NCBI RefSeq assembly: GCF_019711495.1
Contig: NZ_JAIGNM010000001.1
Coordinates: 1,426,001-1,490,000, forward strand
Direction: 5' to 3'
From: Qipengyuania xiamenensis
GTDB taxonomy: Bacteria > Pseudomonadota > Alphaproteobacteria > Sphingomonadales > Sphingomonadaceae
Length of the DNA stretch: 64,000 bases
The stretch's first letter is position 1, and every line of letters begins with the position of its first letter. The translations under genes were made by a program, and so were the position numbers. This document shows positions 45,137-52,266 of this stretch, piece after piece. The notes beneath the pieces were generated by a model, which had not been told where the DNA came from, made no database searches, and worked only from the letters and a program-made list of their open reading frames with translations.

Positions 45137-45382
45137 ATGTTTGAGAAGCTACGCATCAAGGAACATATGGAAGTCGCCAACTGTGAAGGTCTCCACGTCG
45201 GGACCGTCGACGAAGTGAAGGACGACGCCATCAAGCTGACCAAGTCGGACAGCTCGGACGACATGCACCACTTCCTTTCGCTGGATGACGTCGAGAAGAT
45301 CGACGACAACCGCATTTACCTGAAGGAAGGCGCACGCATTCCCGAAGGTCTCGGAACCAAGGCAGTCATGGAAGACGCCTAA
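45137..45382 (+). CDS. DUF2171 family protein
   Basis: 81 residues forming a PRC-barrel-like DUF2171 domain: LRIKEHMEVANCEGLHVGTV, DEVKDDAIKLTKSD, HFLSLDDVEKIDDNRIYL. The family occurs alone or as the first part of YsnF stress proteins; exact function is unknown. The ATG at 45137 follows a short G-run (AAAGGG) at about six bases. It is followed by a strong terminator hairpin at 45414-45450. Confidence 0.88.
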   Translation: MFEKLRIKEHMEVANCEGLHVGTVDEVKDDAIKLTKSDSSDDMHHFLSLDDVEKIDDNRIYLKEGARIPEGLGTKAVMEDA

Positions 45383-45413
45383 ACCGAATTTGCCGGATCC
45401 GATCCGGTCATGA

Positions 45414-45450
45414 AAAAGCCCCGCTCTCCAATCCGGAGGGCGGGGCTTTT
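45414..45450. terminator. Bidirectional rho-independent terminator
   Basis: Arms AAAAGCCCCGC and GCGGGGCTTTT (11 bp each), with TCTCC and GGAGG extending the stem around a short loop. On the plus strand the right arm ends in TTTT; on the minus strand the other arm ends in TTTTT. It lies between the stops of the DUF2171 gene (45382) and the convergent nrdA (45468) and can end both transcripts. Confidence 0.88.
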
Positions 45451-45467
45451 CGTAGTCTCGCTACCGC

Positions 45468-47504
45468 TTACTGGCAGGCGAGGCATTCCTCGTAATCGGT
45501 CTGCTCGGCGGCGAGTTCGTACTTTGCCGCATCGGCCGTGTTGTCGGCCTCGACGCCGCCGGCGAAACCGGCGCGCTGTACCGACTTCGAGCGGAGGTAG
45601 TAGAGCGACTTGATGCCCTTCTCCCACGCCTGGAAGTGCAGCATCATCAGGTCCCACTTGTCGACGTCGGCCGGGATGAAGAGGTTCAGCGACTGCGCCT
45701 GGTCGATATAGGGCGCGCGGTCGGCTGCGAATTCGAGCAGCCAGCGCTGGTCGATCTCGAAGCTGGTCTTGAAGGTCGCCTTTTCTTCCGGCGTCAGGAA
45801 GTCGAGGTGCTGGACGCTGCCGCCCTTTTCCAGGATCGAGTTCCAGATCGCGGTCGAGTTCTTGCTCTTCTTGTCGAGCAGTTTCTCAAGATACGGGTTC
45901 TTCACGATGAAGCTGCCCGACAGCGTCTTGTGCGTGTAGATGTTCGCCGGGATCGGCTCGATGCAGGCGCTTGTGCCGCCGCAGATGATGCTGATCGACG
46001 CGGTCGGTGCGATCGCCATCTTGCAGCTGAAGCGCTCCATCGCGCCCATTTCTTCAGCGTCGGGACATGCGCCGCGTTCTTTCGCGAGCATCATCGAAGC
46101 TTCCGAGGCCTTGCCCTGGATGTGCTTGAACATCTTCAGGTTCCAGACCTTGGCCATCGGGCTTTCGAAGCCGATGCCCTTCTGCTGGAGGAAGGAGTGG
46201 AAGCCCATGACGCCGAGGCCGACCGAACGTTCGCGCATGGCCGAATACTTGGCGCGGGCCATCTCGTCGGGCGCACGGTCGATATAGTCCTGCAGGACGT
46301 TGTCGAGGAAGCGCATGATGTCCTCGATGAACTGCTTTTCGGTGTTCCATTCGTCCCACTTCTCGATGTTGAGCGAGGACAGGCAGCAGACCGCGGTGCG
46401 GTCGTTGCCGAGGTGGTCGATGCCGGTCGGCAGGGTGATTTCGGCGCACAGGTTCGAGGTCGAGACCTTGAGGCCGAGATCGCGGTGATGCTTGGGCATC
46501 ATGCGGTTCACCGTGTCCGAGAACACGATGTAGGGCTCGCCCGTCGCGAGGCGGGTTTCGACCAGCTTCTGGAAGAGCGAACGCGCGTCCACCGTCTTGC
46601 GGACGCTGCCGTCCTTCGGGCTGATGAGGTCGAATTCCTCGCCATTGCGGACCGCTTCCATGAAGGCATCGGTGACGAGCACGCCGTGGTGCAGGTTCAG
46701 CGCCTTGCGGTTGAAGTCGCCCGAAGGCTTACGGATTTCGAGGAATTCCTCGATCTCCGGGTGATTGACGTCGATGTAGCAGGCAGCCGAACCGCGGCGC
46801 AGCGAACCCTGCGAGATCGCAAGCGTGAGGCTGTCCATCACGCGGACGAAGGGAATGATGCCGCTGGTCTTGCCGTTGAGGCCGACCGGCTCGCCGATGC
46901 CGCGGACATTGCCCCAATAGGTGCCGATGCCGCCGCCCTTAGAGGCGAGCCACACGTTCTCGTTCCAGGTGTTGACGATGCCGTCGAGGCTGTCGGAAAC
47001 CGAGTTGAGGTAGCAGGAAATGGGCAGGCCGCGCGTCGTGCCGCCGTTCGAGAGAACGGGGGTCGCGGGCATGAACCACAGCTTCGAAATGTAGTCGTAA
47101 AGGCGCTGCGCGTGATCGGCATCGTCGGCGAAATAGTCGGCGACGCGGGCGAACAGGTCCTGATAGGTTTCGCCGGGCAGCAGGTAACGGTCTTCAAGCG
47201 TTTCCTTGCCGAATTCGGTGAGCAGGTCGTTGCGGCTGTCGTCCGTCTTCACGTCGAAGCGGCGGTCGAGGACCTTCTTGCTGTCGTCCTTTTCAGCAGC
47301 GGCCTTGGCAACTTCGGCCATGGCGCCAGCCATCGCTTCGCCAGCCTTTGCGGCGACGAGTTCTTCGCTACCTGCGTCTTTCTTTTCCATGGCCACTGCC
47401 TTTTCCGGCTTCGCTTTCGCCTTGGCGGGAGCGGTGTCTTCGACAGTATCCTGAGTGTCCAGATCCAGACCCATCGCCGCTTCGTCTCCGCTCTTGAAAT
47501 CCAT
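45468..47504 (-). CDS. nrdA: Ribonucleotide reductase class Ia, alpha subunit (no ATP cone)
   Basis: Reduces ribonucleoside diphosphates to deoxy forms. The 678 residues contain the 10-strand barrel with GLPISCYLNSVSDSLDG (first redox cysteine), VSTSNLCAEITLPTG (radical cysteine), DRTAVCCLSSLN, the substrate/barrel motif APTASISIICGGTSACIEPI, and the C-terminal shuttle CLAC. The ~90 N-terminal residues are Ala/Lys/Glu-rich and lack the ATP-cone motif VxKRDG that sits here in E. coli NrdA. The ATG at 47504 has GGTGGGG upstream; a GTG at 47516 is an alternative. A terminator is at 45414-45450. Confidence 0.96.
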   Translation of the reverse strand: MDFKSGDEAAMGLDLDTQDTVEDTAPAKAKAKPEKAVAMEKKDAGSEELVAAKAGEAMAGAMAEVAKAAAEKDDSKKVLDRRFDVKTDDSRNDLLTEFGKETLEDRYLLPGETYQDLFARVADYFADDADHAQRLYDYISKLWFMPATPVLSNGGTTRGLPISCYLNSVSDSLDGIVNTWNENVWLASKGGGIGTYWGNVRGIGEPVGLNGKTSGIIPFVRVMDSLTLAISQGSLRRGSAACYIDVNHPEIEEFLEIRKPSGDFNRKALNLHHGVLVTDAFMEAVRNGEEFDLISPKDGSVRKTVDARSLFQKLVETRLATGEPYIVFSDTVNRMMPKHHRDLGLKVSTSNLCAEITLPTGIDHLGNDRTAVCCLSSLNIEKWDEWNTEKQFIEDIMRFLDNVLQDYIDRAPDEMARAKYSAMRERSVGLGVMGFHSFLQQKGIGFESPMAKVWNLKMFKHIQGKASEASMMLAKERGACPDAEEMGAMERFSCKMAIAPTASISIICGGTSACIEPIPANIYTHKTLSGSFIVKNPYLEKLLDKKSKNSTAIWNSILEKGGSVQHLDFLTPEEKATFKTSFEIDQRWLLEFAADRAPYIDQAQSLNLFIPADVDKWDLMMLHFQAWEKGIKSLYYLRSKSVQRAGFAGGVEADNTADAAKYELAAEQTDYEECLACQ

Positions 47505-47624
47505 CGTGTGCCCCACCGTTTGTATGACCGCGGCGAGACTGTTCCCCCGCCCGTTCGCTCTGCCACCGAGTCGGAGAATGTGCTCTCCCGACTAGCATCG
47601 AATGCTTTGGGAGAAGACGAAAAC

Positions 47625-47643
47625 TTATCCAGTTTTCTCCACA
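47625..47643 (+). promoter_or_regulatory. Two near-consensus DnaA boxes upstream of nrdA
   Basis: TTATCCAGT (47625-47633, 7/9 to TTATCCACA) and TTCTCCACA (47635-47643, 8/9) lie ten bases apart in the same orientation, about 120-140 bp upstream of the nrdA start. In E. coli, paired DnaA boxes upstream of nrdAB tie ribonucleotide reductase expression to replication initiation. Whether DnaA binds here is not known. Confidence 0.45.
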
Positions 47644-47692
47644 GGACCGGGCCGAATCCGCCTCTGACCCCATATGGGGACTGAAGGAGAAA

Positions 47693-47742
47693 TCGCTAGG
47701 TCTTGTAGGTACCCCCAGGCAACCGACCACTAGATACTGAAT
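47693..47742. promoter_or_regulatory. Candidate NrdR box pair upstream of nrdA
   Basis: CGCTAGGTCTTGTAG (window 47693-47708) and CCACTAGATACTGAAT (47727-47742) each match about 10 of 16 positions of the NrdR consensus ACACTATATCTTGTGT. Their start-to-start distance is 34 bp, slightly more than the usual ~31-32 bp. Position upstream of nrdA fits, but the match is weak and no NrdR gene is in the window. Confidence 0.3.
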
Positions 47743-47992
47743 CAGACACCTCCCGGGCGCAAGAGGGTCAACACGATTTTAACCGCTGCATTATGCACAT
47801 GGGGCGGGTGTATGATGATGATGCAACGCAGCGACGCGTGGACCAAGCTGGCTTTGCGAGATCGCAAGCCTAAAAATGAATCAGTGAAAAAAATTTTGCG
47901 GGCACAATTGGCGAGCCGGGGCTTGTGAATCATTCGAATCGAGGCCGGAAATTTTGTTGCACGTCCGGCTCTATGGTGCCAGCCTGACTGCC
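47743..47992. other. Intergenic region between nrdA and the HD-domain gene
   Basis: Together with 47505-47742 this is the longest non-coding stretch in the window (about 490 bp). It contains a near-perfect stem-loop near 47850-47871 (GGCTTTGCGA and TCGCAAGCC with a one-base bulge), an A-rich run (GTGAAAAAAATTTT, ~47882-47896), and three GANTC sites (GAATC) within about 65 bp. No frame looks coding. A small RNA is possible. Confidence 0.4.
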
Positions 47993-48637
47993 ATGCTCGA
48001 GCGTATCGATCCGGACATGCTGGCAATGCTGCGCGCCCGCCATGCAGAACCGCAGCGACGCTACCACGACTGGACGCACATTGCCGCCCTGCTCGGTCAT
48101 TTCGAGCGGGTGAAAGATCGCATCGCTGACCGCCAGGCAGTGCTGCACGCGATCCTGTTCCACGATGCGGTCTACGATCCGCAGGCGAAGGATAACGAGA
48201 GAAGGAGCGCGGAGCTACTGCTTGAAACCGGCCCGCCGATCGAGCGGTCTTCGCGGGAGCTCGCGCACACCATGATCCTCGCGACCGAGGGGCATTATCT
48301 TCCCGACACGATCGGGGAGAGCGAGCGAAGCGACACCGCGCATTTCCTCGATATGGATCTAGCAATCCTCGGTGCGTCCGAAGAGCGCTTCGACATATAC
48401 GAGGGCCAGATCAGGCAGGAATATGCGCACGTGCCCGACGATCGGTACCGCGAAGGCCGGGCCGCCGTGCTGCGCAGCTTTGCCGGGCGCGAACGGCTCT
48501 ACTTCAGCGAATGGGGGCGGGATAGTTTTGAGGACCGGGCCAGGGCGAACCTTGCGCGGTCGCTGGCGGCGCTTGCGAGAAAGTTACGGACAAACAACAG
48601 AACTTCGACGCCACCCTTTCCCGCAGATCCGGGGTGA
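47993..48637 (+). CDS. HD-domain metal-dependent phosphohydrolase (COG4339-like)
   Basis: 214 residues. Metal-binding elements are ordered as in predicted HD phosphohydrolases: PQRRYHDWTHIAALLGHF (first His), HAILFHDAVYDPQAKDNERRSAELL (HD pair and a DNE motif), and FLDMDLAILGASEERF (distal Asp). The substrate is unknown. The ATG at 47993 was chosen; a TTG start 13 codons earlier is possible, but the extra residues are not conserved-looking. Isolated gene, convergent with the TonB-C-like gene with 45 bp between stops. Confidence 0.87.
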   Translation: MLERIDPDMLAMLRARHAEPQRRYHDWTHIAALLGHFERVKDRIADRQAVLHAILFHDAVYDPQAKDNERRSAELLLETGPPIERSSRELAHTMILATEGHYLPDTIGESERSDTAHFLDMDLAILGASEERFDIYEGQIRQEYAHVPDDRYREGRAAVLRSFAGRERLYFSEWGRDSFEDRARANLARSLAALARKLRTNNRTSTPPFPADPG

Positions 48638-48682
48638 CGCCGAAGCTTTACCGGCCGGGGGTGGCCGGAATTTGCAGATGAG

Positions 48683-49189
48683 TTACTGCGCGGTCGTGTT
48701 CGCGAGGTATGTACCCAGTGCGATCACTTCACGCTCTTCAGGTCCCTTTGCGAGCCTTGCCTCTTCGAATTCGGCAAGCTCCTCCGACAGCTCCTCATAA
48801 GAACGCCGGTTGTCGGCAAAAATGATGTTCGCCTGGAAGACCTGATCCTCTTCGAGACCCATCGGGAAGTCATCGAGCGAGCGCAAACCGCTTACCGCAC
48901 GCACCGACACGCGGTCGATCCGCTTGTCGCCGGAGGCACGATAGATCCTGGCGTTGGTGGGATCGCCTTCTTCGTCACGCTCGAAGCGCACGATGGCGAT
49001 CGCATTGCCGCTGTGCACATTGCTCCGATCGGCGATCCGGTTGAGCTGGCGGTCAAGGTCGCGGGAGACCTTCTTTACAGCCTGCTCGACCGAAGCACTC
49101 GGCTTCACGACGATCTGGGACGTGGCCGGGACGGCGAGAACTGCGGCGCTGACCGCAGTGGCGAGGGAAATTGCAAAAAGCTTGTTCAT
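48683..49189 (-). CDS. Periplasmic TonB C-terminal-like protein
   Basis: 168 residues from the ATG at 49189 (AAGGA at eight bases; an in-frame ATG at 49198 lacks spacing). Signal peptide ISLATAVSAAVLAVPATSQ. The body has the TonB_C strand-helix pattern: AIAIVRFERDEEGDPTNARI, YRASGDKRIDRVSVRAVSGL and VFQANIIFA. A charged coiled helix (EELSEELAEFEEARLAKG) follows. There is no membrane anchor or Pro-rich linker, so it is not a canonical TonB. A periplasmic TonB-fold adaptor is plausible. Confidence 0.75.
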   Translation of the reverse strand: MNKLFAISLATAVSAAVLAVPATSQIVVKPSASVEQAVKKVSRDLDRQLNRIADRSNVHSGNAIAIVRFERDEEGDPTNARIYRASGDKRIDRVSVRAVSGLRSLDDFPMGLEEDQVFQANIIFADNRRSYEELSEELAEFEEARLAKGPEEREVIALGTYLANTTAQ

Positions 49190-49554
49190 TGTGATCATCC
49201 TTCATCAAGAGAGATGATCGGCCGCAGAGAGTTACGCTTTGATCGCGACAGTCCAATTTTATCAGTTAGCGATGACGGTCATTGGTCGATCCAGTCGTTC
49301 CGGCTGCGGGACCGGTTGACGAAGCGAAAAATGAACCTGTGAAAGGTCGTTGTCAAATCGCGTTGGATAGTGTGTCGCATTAAGGCAATTTCGTAATTTA
49401 CTGCCGTCAGCTGGCAATTTTCACCAAGCGCGCTGGTGTCATTTCTTCGATCTCCGGCAGCATGTGATCGATAACAAGCAAGCGACTCAAAGCCGCGACC
49501 GCATGTCATTCGACCTGTTCGTCGAGCGGCTTCGACACTCGTCGATTGAGCTTG
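49190..49554. other. Non-coding stretch
   Basis: About 365 bp between the TonB-C-like gene start and the alpha/beta hydrolase stop. The reading frames have poor codon character and no domain; a 76-codon frame on the minus strand (49279-49509) is not convincing. The only visible structure is a short palindrome ATGACGGTCAT at 49272-49282, near the promoter region of the upstream gene. No tRNA or terminator was recognised. Confidence 0.4.
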
Positions 49555-50445
49555 TCAGTTGGTCGCCTGGCGGGCGTGCCCGGCGATGTGGCCGGCCAGC
49601 GGATCGACCAGTTCCAGCGGCAGGTCATGCCCCCAGCCGGGAATGGTTTCGAGCTTCGCGCCCGAGATGCACTCCGCCGTCTCACGGCCGCCCTCGCACG
49701 GTACGAGCGGATCGTCTTCGCCGTGGAGGACGAGCGTCGGCACGGTGATGTCCTTCAGCATTTCGCGGCGGTCGCCATCGGCCACGATCGCCGACAGGTG
49801 CCTCGTCGGACCTTCCGGGTAGAAGCTGCGGCGCACACTGGTGCGCGTGCGTTCGCGCAGGCGATCTTCAGGCGAAGGATAGCCCGGCGAACCGATGGTC
49901 CGGGCGAGCATGATGCCGTGATCGACGAGGACATCCTCGTCATTGTTCTTCGGACGCGTCACCAGCGCCTGCAGGGCCTCTTTCTTCGCCGGAGGCAGTT
50001 TCGGATTGCCGGTGGTCGAGAAGATCTGTGTGAAGCTGAGGCAGCGGTCGGGATATTTGGCGGCGACATGCTGCGCAATCATCCCGCCCATGCTGGCACC
50101 GACGATATGCGCCTTCTCGATCTCGAGCGCATCGAGCACTCCGATGCCATCGGCCGCCATGTCGGCGAGCGTATAGGGCACCTTGGGCGTCAGACCGATC
50201 TTCGACATGAGGGTCATCTTCACGAGACCCGGAGCCTTCACGCCGTCGAGCTTGTGGCTCAGCCCGACATCACGATTGTCGTAGCGGATGACGCGGTAGC
50301 CATGACCGGCCAGCGCTTCGACCAGCTCGTCGGGCCACAGGGTCAGTTGCGCGCCGAAGCCCATGATCAGCAGCATGGCAGGATCGGCGGGATCTCCATG
50401 CTCTTCATAATGGATCTCGATACCGTTGGCGGTGACCTTGGGCAT
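49555..50445 (-). CDS. Alpha/beta hydrolase
   Basis: 296 residues of the alpha/beta hydrolase fold: oxyanion region LLIMGFGAQL, strand-turn RVIRYDNRDVGLSHKLDG, nucleophile elbow IVGASMGGMIAQ (Ser118), acid region VLHGEDDPLVPCEGG and catalytic histidine in PGWGHDLPLE. Members with NRDVGLSHKL-like loops are often esterases or aclacinomycin-type methyl esterases; the substrate is unknown. The ATG at 50445 (MPKVTANGIEIHYEEHG) was preferred to one 31 codons upstream. Confidence 0.92.
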   Translation of the reverse strand: MPKVTANGIEIHYEEHGDPADPAMLLIMGFGAQLTLWPDELVEALAGHGYRVIRYDNRDVGLSHKLDGVKAPGLVKMTLMSKIGLTPKVPYTLADMAADGIGVLDALEIEKAHIVGASMGGMIAQHVAAKYPDRCLSFTQIFSTTGNPKLPPAKKEALQALVTRPKNNDEDVLVDHGIMLARTIGSPGYPSPEDRLRERTRTSVRRSFYPEGPTRHLSAIVADGDRREMLKDITVPTLVLHGEDDPLVPCEGGRETAECISGAKLETIPGWGHDLPLELVDPLAGHIAGHARQATN

Positions 50446-50646
50446 TGCGGCGCTCTCCTCCTGCTGTGACGCCACCGCAATAGGCACGAGCGGGCCGCAC
50501 TTGTCCACCCGATTGCGCTGCGCAACCGCACGCGGCATTTTATAGTAAATAGAAAGTAAACGATGACCTCTTTATTGTCGCTCATCTACAATTAATCTTG
50601 CATGCGGATGATACTATTTTCAACGTGGGCCGGGGAAGCGACGTAA

Positions 50647-50964
50647 ATGGATTCTATCGACCGGAGGAAGGAAGCTCGCAGCCCGACGCGCGACACCGTC
50701 GCTTTCGAAGTCGGCGGACAATCCTTCGATGCGACGATGCGTAACCTGTCGCAGGCCGGGTGCATGATCGAATGCAGTGAAGCAGAGGCGGAAATCGGCC
50801 AGTTCTGCGAGGTTATGCTGCAGCCCGAATTCCCGGCCAGCGGCCGTATCGCATGGCAGCTGGGCGGGGCCCTGGGAATTGCCTTCCACCAACCGGTGCC
50901 CATCGGGATCGTGCGCAACTATGCGCTGGACGACTGGATGTTTCGCCGTATGGCAAACTCCTGA
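50647..50964 (+). CDS. PilZ domain protein
   Basis: 105 residues, a single PilZ domain. The cyclic-di-GMP motifs are RRKEARSPTR (RxxxR) at the N-terminus and NLSQAGCMIEC (D/N-x-S-x-x-G), followed by barrel strands RIAWQLGGALGIAFHQP. It would bind c-di-GMP and act as a small effector. A second PilZ gene begins 138 bp downstream, suggesting duplication. Confidence 0.93.
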   Translation: MDSIDRRKEARSPTRDTVAFEVGGQSFDATMRNLSQAGCMIECSEAEAEIGQFCEVMLQPEFPASGRIAWQLGGALGIAFHQPVPIGIVRNYALDDWMFRRMANS

Positions 50965-51102
50965 CCACACCCTCTTTTCTTCTATTGTCGAAGTACAGAA
51001 TGCAGTCCATTCAGTAGTTTCCGATCATCTACTAATAATTATTCCGCTTTGTCGCTTTCGTCCAAGCTCCTGACGCGGCTTGACGCTATAACCTATGTTG
51101 AA

Positions 51103-51477
51103 ATGACGGATGGGGCTGAGGACAAGAGGAAGGCCGAAAGGCTTTGCGTGACCGCCGAGGTGCGTTGCAGCGCGCTCGGCTCCGTCACGCACGATGCCCT
51201 GCATGACATCTCGCTCGGCGGCTGCATGCTGACCGGAATCGAAACCACCCTACCCGCCGGGACGCCCGTGGATATTCGCCTGCTGAAAGGCGTCGAGGTC
51301 GCAGGTGTCGTTCGCTGGAACGCGCCCGGCAAGATCGGCGTGGAATTCCGCCACCCGTTGTCGAAGGCCGCGCTGATGTATTTCACGCTCGACGACCTGC
51401 CCGATTGCAAATCGGTCGCGCTGGACCACTTCGGCCGCAAGCTCCCGCCACTCGGGCGCCTGCAGAATCCTGCCTGA
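51103..51477 (+). CDS. PilZ domain protein
   Basis: 124 residues. RKAERLCVTAEVRCSALGS (RxxxR-type) and HDISLGGCMLTGIE (DxSxxG) are the c-di-GMP motifs, then VAGVVRWNAPGKIGVEFRHPL. The extra C-terminal ~30 residues (LDDLPDCKSVALDHFGRK) are absent from the upstream paralogue. The ATG at 51103 is the first in-frame AUG; a TTG at 51049 would add 18 residues. Spacing and similarity to the preceding gene indicate tandem paralogues. Confidence 0.9.
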   Translation: MTDGAEDKRKAERLCVTAEVRCSALGSVTHDALHDISLGGCMLTGIETTLPAGTPVDIRLLKGVEVAGVVRWNAPGKIGVEFRHPLSKAALMYFTLDDLPDCKSVALDHFGRKLPPLGRLQNPA

Positions 51478-51485
51478 GCGCGCGG

Positions 51486-52241
51486 CTACCTGGCCTGCGG
51501 AACAAGCTGTATAAGCGAATGCCCTTCCACCCAGTCATAGGCGCTACACGTCACGCGCACGGCGAGATAATTCTGGCCGCCGCTTTGCAGTAACCCCCTG
51601 TGGCCGAGCGAAGCGAAGCTGCATTCCGACACGCCTTCGACACTGTCTTCGAAAACATCGCGCGTCTTGATCGGCGCCAACCTGTCGGCATCGACGACGC
51701 TTCGCGCCATGGCCCGCACGGACTTTACATAGCGTTCGCGCGCCGGCGCCACCTCCACCTCGAACGCGCGCTCCGGACCGAGTCTTGCTCTCAGATCGCC
51801 GCTCGCGGCTGCGCCGATCAATACCGACTTGTCACTGGCCGCGGGCTCGACCGGCGAGCCATCGAACTGCGCGAGCACCTCATAGGGATTGACCGCCAGC
51901 GGGTTGTCGTCGGTCGTGACTTCCCAGACGCTCGTCTGCGTTTCCGGATTCCAGTCGGCATCGCGCCTTGCGGCGTGGACCGGCCACAGCGTCTCCTCGC
52001 GCGTCTGCGGATCGATTGCCACGAGCCAGGTCTCGGTGCGCAGCGACATGTGCAGGCCCAGATTGTCCCGCGACGTACGCAGCACGAAAACCCTTTCCTT
52101 CGACATTCCGAACAGCGTGTCGGTGATGACGACCACATCGGGCGGTGTCGCACGTGAAGCCGAGGGCAGGATCGCGGTCCCAAGTAGCGCGACTGCCGAA
52201 ACCAGCACCAGCTTGAAGGTCGAGGGCAGGGAAATTCTCAT
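51486..52241 (-). CDS. Exported protein, unknown function
   Basis: 251 residues. Signal peptide FKLVLVSAVALLGTAILPSA. The mature part contains TPPDVVVITDTLFGMSKER, VFVLRTSRDNLGLHMSLRTE, TWLVAIDPQTREETLWPVH, and ASLGHRGLLQSGGQNYLAVRV near the end. Strand-rich character, no catalytic motif that I recognise. The ATG at 52241 gives a proper signal peptide with AAGG before it. Starts 25 bp after the nadB stop, so probably co-transcribed. Confidence 0.78.
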   Translation of the reverse strand: MRISLPSTFKLVLVSAVALLGTAILPSASRATPPDVVVITDTLFGMSKERVFVLRTSRDNLGLHMSLRTETWLVAIDPQTREETLWPVHAARRDADWNPETQTSVWEVTTDDNPLAVNPYEVLAQFDGSPVEPAASDKSVLIGAAASGDLRARLGPERAFEVEVAPARERYVKSVRAMARSVVDADRLAPIKTRDVFEDSVEGVSECSFASLGHRGLLQSGGQNYLAVRVTCSAYDWVEGHSLIQLVPQAR

Positions 52242-52266
52242 CCCGCCTTCTTGCCGCGCGCGACCT

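Noticed and set aside
45636..47684. 682-codon open frame antisense to nrdA
   Set aside because: A shadow of the nrdA coding frame; no RBS and no recognisable domain.
49279..49509. 76-codon minus-strand frame in the 365-bp gap
   Set aside because: Arg/His/Ser-rich with poor codon bias and no start signal.
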